A DNA stretch of 64,000 nucleotides, taken from contig DBCO01000020.1 in NCBI GenBank assembly GCA_002293145.1, forward strand, positions 1 to 64,000, written 5' to 3'. Below are positions 1 through 7,033 of the stretch, in pieces. The notes beneath the pieces are model-generated. The model searched no databases and was not told where the DNA came from. It worked only from the letters and a program-made list of their open reading frames with translations. The stretch's first letter is position 1; the number at the start of each line of letters is the position of its first letter. The DNA comes from Akkermansiaceae bacterium UBA956 (GTDB lineage: Bacteria > Verrucomicrobiota > Verrucomicrobiia > Verrucomicrobiales > Akkermansiaceae). The position numbers were made by a program, and so were the translations under genes.

Positions 1-29
1 TTTAACGAAAAAAAAATCGCTTCCCAGGG

Positions 30-3000
30 GTGTCTGTCAATATGACGGGCATTCCTTATGATTTTTACAATGTTTACGGCATCATTGGATCGGATCAAGG
101 AGCTACTTATAGCTCGCAGGATTTCCAAGTGAATGGAGCATGGGCCTACGGTGGTAGTGCTGCCACGCCTGGCTTGGGCTTTGGAAATTACTCAGGAAAC
201 TGGACGCAATCGACTGCTACACAGCGTGGCGATTACTGGAAAGTGAGCAACGTCGCAGGTAATTCACTGACAATCCAAGGGCAGCCACGAAGTGGCGTGC
301 AGCGTGGTTGCTTGACTGCTGTGATCGTGGAAGAAGCAACAGGGGTTGCTGCGTATTGGGACGCCAATGCTGCTACTGCTGGTTCGGGTGGGGCAACCCC
401 ATCGGGAACGTGGAATAGCACCTCAACCAACTGGAATGATTCGGCGGGCACGGGAACTCCAGCAACTTGGCCCACAGGGTTGATTGCTGTTCTTTCTGCC
501 GGAACCGATGCCTCGGGTGCCTACACGATCACCGTTGCTGGCACTCAGTCGGCAAGTTACATCCTTGCACAAGACAACGGTAGCATTACCCTTACGGGAG
601 GCGCCTTGAATTTGGCATCTTCCGCTGGCATTGTGGCCTCTGGTAGCTCGTCCGTCACGGTGAATTCTGATCTTACAGGTGAGACCAATCTTACCGTGAA
701 CGGCAACGCTGTAACCATCAGCGCAGCAAATACACTCACTGGTTCGTTTGCTGGTCAAAGTTCGACATTTGCGATGACTGCGGGTTCATCCTTTAGCGGA
801 ATTCCCAATTTCTCGATTGGTTCGCCAACAGTTGCTACATCGGCAACCTTGACCAATGCGACTGTCTCGACCACGGCATCGTTCAATGTGCAAAATGGGT
901 CCTTGGCATTGGCGGGAACAAGCTCCGCGACCACCACTGGATCTGCAAATGTGAATCGTGGTACACTGCAGCTATCTGGTTCGTCATCGCTCAGCGCCTC
1001 ATATTTTGGTAACCCCACTGCGAACACTGCGAGCACCGTAAACATTCAGGACAGTGCTAGTGTTTCCGTTAGTGGATCCATGACATTCGGTGACCAAGTC
1101 AGTGCAACCATCACTGTCAATCAATCGGGTGGTACTGTCACCAATACGGGCACAAGCAATAACCCTGGGGCAAATAACATGGCCAACCGTTGGGGTCACT
1201 GGGGTGGAGGATCGACTGTCTACAATCTTTCCGGTGGAACATTGAATCTGCCAGGCTCGCCACTCTATCTTTCTTGGGATGGCTCTGCGAGCTTGAATAT
1301 TAGCGGAACAGGTGTCGCTAACATCAAAGGCTTCGACATGGGCTATGCATGGCGCACGAATGCTTCAGCAATCAATCTTGATGCAGGCGGAGTTCTTAAC
1401 GTCGGCTCAGATGGTATCATCACTGGTACTGGCGGCACTGCAAACAAGTCTGTTAATTTGAACGGAGGAACTCTTGCAGCATCCGCCAGTTGGACAGGCA
1501 CGGTACCCTTGAATGTAACAGCAAATTCTGTAATCGATACATCAGGTGGCACGATTACAATTAGCGGCGCGCTTAACGGCGCGTCGGGTGATGTGACCGT
1601 GCAAGGCGGTGGGACACTGGCGCTGATCGGTGGTGGCGCTCACACGGGCACGGTTCAGGTATCGACCAATAACACGGTACGGATGTCGGGCAATTTTGCT
1701 GGCAATGTTGCTGTGGCTAGTGGCGCGACTCTAACCTCAGGAACCGCGACAACTCCAGGATCCGCAGTGCTTGCGAATGCAACATTATCCTCTGGCAGTA
1801 AATCTTCGCTGCGTGTAGGTATTGCCCAGGATCTGATCGATGTATTAGATCTTAATGTCGCAAGTTCACATACCATTACGGTGACGCCTGCGGGTGACAT
1901 CGCCAATGGCACGAGCTTTACGCTGATTGATTATTTGACCATTAACTCAGGTGGATACGACAATATCAATATTGTGCCATCTAGCTCACGCATGAACATC
2001 ACCAAGAACCCTGATGATGGCAGTACGATTGGCATTACCGTGAATGGTTTTGACTCCTTGATTTGGAAAGGAACTGATGGCGGTGCGCCGAACGCGTGGG
2101 ATGTGAACACCACACAGAATTGGCAAACTACGTTTACCAACGTCGGCACGAAATTCCTCGCCAACGACGTGGTTCTCTTCGATGACAGTGCCGCTACGGG
2201 TGATGTTACATTATCAGGAACGATTGCTCCTGTTTCCGTATCCTTTGATAACGAAACATTGGCCTACAATCTCACTGGTGCGGGTATTACGAGCGGATCA
2301 GTCACAAAAGATGGCGCTGCTATCACGACTCTCGCGACAGCAAACACCTACACGGGGCTTACCAAAGTATTGACAGGAACCCTCGTGATCGGCAATGGAA
2401 CAGTGGGCTCACTGGCTGCTGCAAGCGCTGTGGAGCTTGACGCGGGCGAATTGCGTTTGAACTTGCCCGCAGCTGGAAGTTACACCAACCCCACTCTTGC
2501 ACTGACCGGTTCTACGATTCGTATTATCGGGTCTGGCGATATGGTGTTCAGTCCCGTGATCACCAATGCAAGTGGTGCAGACATCGTTTTCAATCGCGAC
2601 GGAGTAGTCTATTGCAGTTCTGCCAATCAAACGACAGGTTCGATCACCATCGATGATGGTACGGTGGTGTTTGATGGATCGCAACAAACCAACCGACTTG
2701 CGTTTAACAAGCTAGTCACGGTGAACAATGGTGCAACACTTGCCGTGCATGGCGTGAATGCATTTCCCACTGCGGCAAATGCTGTCAATGTTCAGCTTAA
2801 TGGTGGCACCTATGAAGTGCAAAGTGGCGGTAGCAATGTCACGGGCGCTGAGGGAGATAGCCATTCCCACTTGAACAATCTCACGATGTCCGGTGGAACG
2901 GTTGTTCTTTCCTATTCTGGAACTGGCACCGCATACAACAATGAGAGTGTCCAGCTCAATGGAGTTCTCACGGTTACCGGAACAACTCCATCCGAGATTA

Positions 3001-4190
3001 ACTTCGGCGCAGGAGCTGATCCGACGAATGCAGGTTTGTCACTGAATGGAAGTCGAATCTTCGATGTAGAGGACGTTACTGGAAGCCCGGCAGCAGACCT
3101 TACGATCAATGCAGAAGTGCAGAACAACGACTCGGCAGGTGATGTTTTGGTGAAGCAAGGAGCAGGAACCTTATTGCTTGCAGGACCTAACAGCTACACC
3201 GGTGGTAATGAGGTATTGGCAGGCGTATTGTCAGCTTCCACCGTGGAGAACGATGCTGTGGGCGGTATTGGCAACGGCTATCTGGCGGTGAAAAATAATG
3301 CAACGTTCCGCTACACGGGGACTGGCAATGAAGTGACGACACGGTATCTGTGGTTGGATAACGGCGGTGCTGTAATGGACATCGTCGAAGCCACCGCTGA
3401 CCTCACCTTTTCTCCAGCTGGAGGAGCTGTGACGGCGCCTGTGACCAAACTTGGAGCTGGCTCGCTTACCATCGGTTCTGTCATATCAGGTGCTGCTGCG
3501 ATTACAGTCGAGGCTGGTATTTTGGCAACTTCTGGAGTGAATACTTACAGTGGTAATACAACAGTGAATGGAGGAACTTTGATCGTCAATGGTTCCTCCA
3601 TCCCAGACTTTGGCGTTCTTTCGATTGCTGCAACCGCTGTAGTTGATGTGGCTGGAAATGAAATGGTCAGTGAGTTGAATTTGAATGGCGTGAAACAAGC
3701 TGCCGGCACCTATGGTGCTACCGGCTCGGATGCCACCAACATTGATGATGTGCATTTCAGTGGAACGGGCGTTATAACCGTGATTGAGGGCTATGCTGCA
3801 TGGAAAATTGACCCTGCAAATGGTTTGACTGCTGGCGTTAATGACGGTGCTGCGCAAGATCCCGATCAAGATGGTATTAGCAATTTGCTCGAATACACAC
3901 TGGGAGGCAGCCCACTCACCGCGAACCAAAGTATCTTGCCACAAGGTGTGATTTCTGGTGCCAATCTGGTGTATACTTTCAAGCGTAGTGATGCATCAGA
4001 ATCCGATACGACACAGGTTGTGCAATACGGCAGCGATCTTGCCGGTTGGACTGATATTAACATTGGCGCAGCCAGTTCAGGCGTTGTGACGATCGTGGAA
4101 AATACCGACGATGAAGACGACGTCACCGTGACAATCCCGATGGGAATCAATATCAAATTGTTCGCACGATTGGCGGTCACCGAAGATTGA
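30..4190 (+). CDS. autotransporter-type beta-strand-repeat surface protein (5' part probably missing)
   Basis: A 1386-residue Gly/Ser/Thr/Asn-rich protein made of many short beta-strand repeats of the autotransporter-associated type (for example NTYSGNTTVNGGTLIVNGSS near residues 1175-1195). Such proteins form long beta-helices and are exported or surface-bound. Residues 1-110 resemble the carbohydrate-binding-like domain that often precedes these repeats in Verrucomicrobiota. The C-terminal 110 residues begin with a DPDQDGISNLLEY element that is also found in the CotH protein at 24961. No signal peptide follows the GTG at 30. The homology-like sequence appears to run upstream of it, but an in-frame TAA lies at 3-5 and an A9 tract at 8-16. 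The true start is therefore probably outside the window, with a frameshift at the A tract. Function unknown beyond surface structure or adhesion. Confidence 0.8.
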   Translation: MSVNMTGIPYDFYNVYGIIGSDQGATYSSQDFQVNGAWAYGGSAATPGLGFGNYSGNWTQSTATQRGDYWKVSNVAGNSLTIQGQPRSGVQRGCLTAVIVEEATGVAAYWDANAATAGSGGATPSGTWNSTSTNWNDSAGTGTPATWPTGLIAVLSAGTDASGAYTITVAGTQSASYILAQDNGSITLTGGALNLASSAGIVASGSSSVTVNSDLTGETNLTVNGNAVTISAANTLTGSFAGQSSTFAMTAGSSFSGIPNFSIGSPTVATSATLTNATVSTTASFNVQNGSLALAGTSSATTTGSANVNRGTLQLSGSSSLSASYFGNPTANTASTVNIQDSASVSVSGSMTFGDQVSATITVNQSGGTVTNTGTSNNPGANNMANRWGHWGGGSTVYNLSGGTLNLPGSPLYLSWDGSASLNISGTGVANIKGFDMGYAWRTNASAINLDAGGVLNVGSDGIITGTGGTANKSVNLNGGTLAASASWTGTVPLNVTANSVIDTSGGTITISGALNGASGDVTVQGGGTLALIGGGAHTGTVQVSTNNTVRMSGNFAGNVAVASGATLTSGTATTPGSAVLANATLSSGSKSSLRVGIAQDLIDVLDLNVASSHTITVTPAGDIANGTSFTLIDYLTINSGGYDNINIVPSSSRMNITKNPDDGSTIGITVNGFDSLIWKGTDGGAPNAWDVNTTQNWQTTFTNVGTKFLANDVVLFDDSAATGDVTLSGTIAPVSVSFDNETLAYNLTGAGITSGSVTKDGAAITTLATANTYTGLTKVLTGTLVIGNGTVGSLAAASAVELDAGELRLNLPAAGSYTNPTLALTGSTIRIIGSGDMVFSPVITNASGADIVFNRDGVVYCSSANQTTGSITIDDGTVVFDGSQQTNRLAFNKLVTVNNGATLAVHGVNAFPTAANAVNVQLNGGTYEVQSGGSNVTGAEGDSHSHLNNLTMSGGTVVLSYSGTGTAYNNESVQLNGVLTVTGTTPSEINFGAGADPTNAGLSLNGSRIFDVEDVTGSPAADLTINAEVQNNDSAGDVLVKQGAGTLLLAGPNSYTGGNEVLAGVLSASTVENDAVGGIGNGYLAVKNNATFRYTGTGNEVTTRYLWLDNGGAVMDIVEATADLTFSPAGGAVTAPVTKLGAGSLTIGSVISGAAAITVEAGILATSGVNTYSGNTTVNGGTLIVNGSSIPDFGVLSIAATAVVDVAGNEMVSELNLNGVKQAAGTYGATGSDATNIDDVHFSGTGVITVIEGYAAWKIDPANGLTAGVNDGAAQDPDQDGISNLLEYTLGGSPLTANQSILPQGVISGANLVYTFKRSDASESDTTQVVQYGSDLAGWTDINIGAASSGVVTIVENTDDEDDVTVTIPMGINIKLFARLAVTED

Positions 4191-4212
4191 TTTTTTGAGA
4201 AACCAAGACTCA

Positions 4213-4247
4213 CCCCTGCCTGCATCTTTTGCGGGCAGGGGTTTTTT
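4213..4247 (+). terminator. intrinsic terminator of the beta-repeat protein gene
   Basis: CCCCTGCC (4213-4220) pairs with GGCAGGGG (4234-4241). The stem extends inward by three more pairs, including one G-U, to about 11 bp around a 7-nt loop, and is followed by T6. It lies 23 nt past the stop codon. Confidence 0.9.
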
Positions 4248-4297
4248 GTTCAGCTGCAATCTAGATAATTTGCAAGGATCGCTGGTGATTGTTTACC

Positions 4298-4726
4298 TCA
4301 GCTAATGCAAGAGATTGTGCTGCTAGCGATCAGATTCCAGCTATCTGGTGTCGAGAGGAGATAAATGCCTGTTTGTGCGTCACCAATTTTGATCTCTAAT
4401 TCTCGGATCACGCTACGGGGGGGATCAAGTCGAAGCGTTACAAGTCGCGGATGGGGACCACTCACGTTCGGCAAATCAGGCGCAAAGCCGAGGAAATGCA
4501 CACGATAAATGGTATTGCTATACCGTGCAATGACTTCATTTATGGGCGTGCAGCAATGCCGCTCGACGCGCTCTAGGTCTGGCCCGTCGTAATGACAGGA
4601 AATGATTTTCACGTGCATGATCATTTCTGGCTGATCGACATGGAATAACTTAGCTGCTATATTGGGACAAAAATTCTCAGTAAACTCAAACAAAGCTCGT
4701 GTGTAAGAAAATGTCAACTCGATCAT
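4298..4726 (-). CDS. hypothetical protein, 142 aa
   Basis: I do not recognise the family. The composition is protein-like: hydrophobic and charged residues alternate, there is no low complexity, and a His/Cys-containing segment (HVKIISCHYDG, then RHCC) lies near residues 38-58. There is no signal peptide or membrane segment. Stand-alone gene on the minus strand, convergent with the beta-repeat protein and divergent from trmO. No clear Shine-Dalgarno sequence precedes the ATG at 4726. It could be a spurious frame, but no competing frame in this stretch looks better. Confidence 0.5.
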   Translation of the reverse strand: MIELTFSYTRALFEFTENFCPNIAAKLFHVDQPEMIMHVKIISCHYDGPDLERVERHCCTPINEVIARYSNTIYRVHFLGFAPDLPNVSGPHPRLVTLRLDPPRSVIRELEIKIGDAQTGIYLLSTPDSWNLIASSTISCIS

Positions 4727-4807
4727 ATCCAGTGGAGGATCAATCCTTCAAGAGTATAGGTTTTTTCGCAGTCTTACTCAGCAAATTCCAACAACCAAGC
4801 ATCTGCG

Positions 4808-4830
4808 CCATGTCGTTTGCAACGGCATGG
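4808..4830. other. hairpin in the divergent intergenic region
   Basis: CCATGTCGTT (4808-4817) pairs with AACGGCATGG (4821-4830) over 10 bp with one G-U pair and a 3-nt loop. No T-tract follows on either strand, so it is not a typical terminator. It lies between two divergent genes and could be an operator or a small-RNA element. Confidence 0.4.
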
Positions 4831-4932
4831 TAAGAGCTTGCTAGTGGTGATGGTGGAATTTATCACTGAAAACCATGGGCGAAAACGCGACTACAACAAG
4901 GGAAAATTCTTGCATCCTCAAGAGCGCAGGGC

Positions 4933-5790
4933 ATGCTCAGCGCGGTGAAGGAATTACCCGAGCAACCAAATCTAACGCTTATACCCATCGGCTATGTCCG
5001 CACGGGGAAGTCCGTTAAATTTGAGGCCTTACACCAGCCAGATGAAAGCTTAGAGGAGCAAAGTGTTCTCGAAATCACTCCCCGTGAAGAATACCGTATC
5101 GCTCTGCAAGACTTGAGCGGCTTTTCGCGGATTTGGCTGATCTGGTGGTTTCACCGCAATGATACTTGGCGTCCACTAGTTCTGCCTCCACGTGGCCCTT
5201 CACAACGGCGTGGTGTTTTTGCAACGCGTTCGCCGCATCGCCCGAATCCGATTGGGATGACGCCCGTGAAGCTGTTAGGCGTGGAAGGTTGCAATCTTCT
5301 GTTAGGACCATGCGATCTCGTCGATGGCACTCCTATTTTTGATATCAAGCCTTACATCCCTGCTTATGATGTTTTTCCCGAGGAAAAATCTGGATGGCTC
5401 GATGATGTCGATACTTGGATGGCACAGCCTGCGCGATACCGCATGCGTTACGATTCTCTAGCTGAGCTACAGGCGCAGTGGTTGCAGGATGAATGGCAAA
5501 TCGATTTCATGGTGCGCGCGGAAGAATTGTTAGAGAGAGATCCGAGCCCTCATCGCACGCGCCGCATTCGCAAGCGTGGTGCCGAGATCCATGAAATGGG
5601 CTGTGGCGCTTGGCGAATCAGGTTTTGCATTGATCAAAACGAAGTCATCGTACGAGAAATCGCACCCGGCTATCCGCTACAAACTTTGATTGGCGAATAT
5701 GGAGCAGAAGTGCCGGATCGCGATGCTCAAATGGCATTTTTGTCTGAGTGGCCTTTCTCCGCTGATTTTCCTAGCAGATTGAAGATGTGA
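4933..5790 (+). CDS. trmO: tRNA (adenine(37)-N6)-methyltransferase TrmO (YaeB/TsaA family)
   Basis: TrmO methylates N6 of t6A37 in threonine tRNAs using S-adenosylmethionine, in the cytoplasm. Family hallmarks are present: PIGYVRTG at 18-25, RSPHRPNPIG at 99-108 in the SAM-binding region, and DGTPIFDIKPY at 131-141. The protein has 285 residues against about 235 in E. coli, and carries a C-terminal extension (roughly 155-285) resembling the TsaA C-terminal domain. The ATG at 4933 is 12 codons before the first conserved strand. The 3' end overlaps the convergent lipase gene by 64 nt. Confidence 0.92.
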   Translation: MLSAVKELPEQPNLTLIPIGYVRTGKSVKFEALHQPDESLEEQSVLEITPREEYRIALQDLSGFSRIWLIWWFHRNDTWRPLVLPPRGPSQRRGVFATRSPHRPNPIGMTPVKLLGVEGCNLLLGPCDLVDGTPIFDIKPYIPAYDVFPEEKSGWLDDVDTWMAQPARYRMRYDSLAELQAQWLQDEWQIDFMVRAEELLERDPSPHRTRRIRKRGAEIHEMGCGAWRIRFCIDQNEVIVREIAPGYPLQTLIGEYGAEVPDRDAQMAFLSEWPFSADFPSRLKM

Positions 5791-6416
5791 CGCTGCACAC
5801 GTGGCGAGTAGAGCACCAAGGGATGAGCTGGTGCCCATACCTTGTGGTTTTGCGCGAGCTCCCAGTGAGAACTGGTAGAGGGCAAAATGATCAAATCAAG
5901 TGGCGTGCGATACGAAATCAGAGTGACATTGGTGAGACGATCTTCGCTTAATTCCAATTGTTGCAAAAATTCGCTTCGCGGTCTCATCTGTACCGCACCT
6001 TTTCCGGGATAAAGATACGCTGCGCTGGTGCCGTGATGAGGTGTCGCTAAAGTGATCAGAGAGTGGCAATGTTCATGTCCGCCAAGCTCTTGCAGGTAAT
6101 AGCGCGAGATCAGGCCGCCCATGCTATGAGCAACAATGTGAAAGTCTGCGTCCTTGCCCCATTTTTCTTCAATTGCTATACGCAACTGGTCAGCTAGAGT
6201 CTCGATGCCTGAGCGTGCATCGGCAGGTATCAAGGAAGGCACTAGGCAATCATGTCCTGCCTTTTCCAAGCGTTTCTTGAGTGGGTAAAAACAGTGGCCA
6301 CTCTGAAAAATACCGTGCACCATGACCACCCGCTCTTTCTTCATTTCAGAAGGAGAACTGGCTTGGGTTGATAGACTTGCGAGCAAAAACCCACAAATTT
6401 GGTTGAATTGCTTCAT
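5727..6416 (-). CDS. secreted alpha/beta-hydrolase, lipase/esterase-like
   Basis: A 229-residue alpha/beta-hydrolase of the lipase/PGAP1-like type, a probable carboxylester hydrolase. VMVHGIF forms the oxyanion-hole region (about residues 31-37), AHSMGG contains the nucleophile serine (about residue 98), and ATPHHGT follows. The start at 6416 (MKQFNQICGFLLASLS) is preferred over the longer frame opening at 6455, because it places a signal peptide with a Cys-containing hydrophobic core at the N-terminus. This implies export. The gene is convergent with trmO and overlaps its 3' end. Substrate unknown. Confidence 0.8.
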   Translation of the reverse strand: MKQFNQICGFLLASLSTQASSPSEMKKERVVMVHGIFQSGHCFYPLKKRLEKAGHDCLVPSLIPADARSGIETLADQLRIAIEEKWGKDADFHIVAHSMGGLISRYYLQELGGHEHCHSLITLATPHHGTSAAYLYPGKGAVQMRPRSEFLQQLELSEDRLTNVTLISYRTPLDLIILPSTSSHWELAQNHKVWAPAHPLVLYSPRVQRHIFNLLGKSAEKGHSDKNAI

Positions 6417-6634
6417 GCCAGGCACTCTACCTAATGGATTGCTTTTGTCAAGCAAGTGTGTCTGCTAGATAATGCGCAAATGCCAATATTTATTGTGCAA
6501 ATCAATCAAATGAAAAAAATAAAGTAGATTTTTATTATTTAGTGTTAGACATAGCGTCTATTTTTTGTAGAATTTGCCGTCGCGAATACCTCCATTCGCG
6601 CTAACATATTTTCCCCTTTCCCCTTTTTTCCCCC

Positions 6635-7030
6635 ATGCATTTATTCCGGACGAAACGTCACATTTTTTGGTTAAAAATCAGCGCACTGCATTTTATCATT
6701 CTCCATTTGGCTGCATGCGCCGTGGTCATCTCTGCGTTCGTAGCCTATCTGAACACTGATCAAGAATTGATGGCCTGGACTTTGATTGGTATGGGTGCAT
6801 GCGTATGGATCGGATTGGTTTATCGCATGACTGCGGGAATGAGCAATTGTCCGCTGTGTCACTCTGAGCCGATGCTGTCAAAAGAATGTAGCAAGCATTC
6901 CAATGCAATTAGGTTTATGGGCAGTTATCGGCTATCGGTTGCAACCACTACCCTGTTGCGACATCAATTCCGCTGCCCGTATTGTGGTGAGTCGAGCCGT
7001 TGTAGCTTGCGCATCTATAAAAAAGGATGA
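6635..7030 (+). CDS. small membrane protein with zinc-ribbon-like cysteines
   Basis: 131 residues. Two hydrophobic segments (about 17-37 and 47-64) are followed by a soluble tail with paired cysteines: CPLC at 72-75, Cys85, and CPYC at 114-117 plus Cys123. This is consistent with a small zinc ribbon. No named family recognised. The gene sits alone, preceded by an AT-rich stretch (6460-6634) and ending 3 nt before the convergent ligA stop. A second ATG-initiated frame at 6574 is a shadow. Function unknown. Confidence 0.65.
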   Translation: MHLFRTKRHIFWLKISALHFIILHLAACAVVISAFVAYLNTDQELMAWTLIGMGACVWIGLVYRMTAGMSNCPLCHSEPMLSKECSKHSNAIRFMGSYRLSVATTTLLRHQFRCPYCGESSRCSLRIYKKG

Positions 7031-7033
7031 AAT

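Noticed and set aside
6546..6566. Terminator TAGAC-N5-GTCTA-T6 upstream of the zinc-ribbon gene
   Set aside because: The stem is only 5 bp and AT-rich, and no plus-strand gene ends before it. Probably chance in AT-rich DNA.
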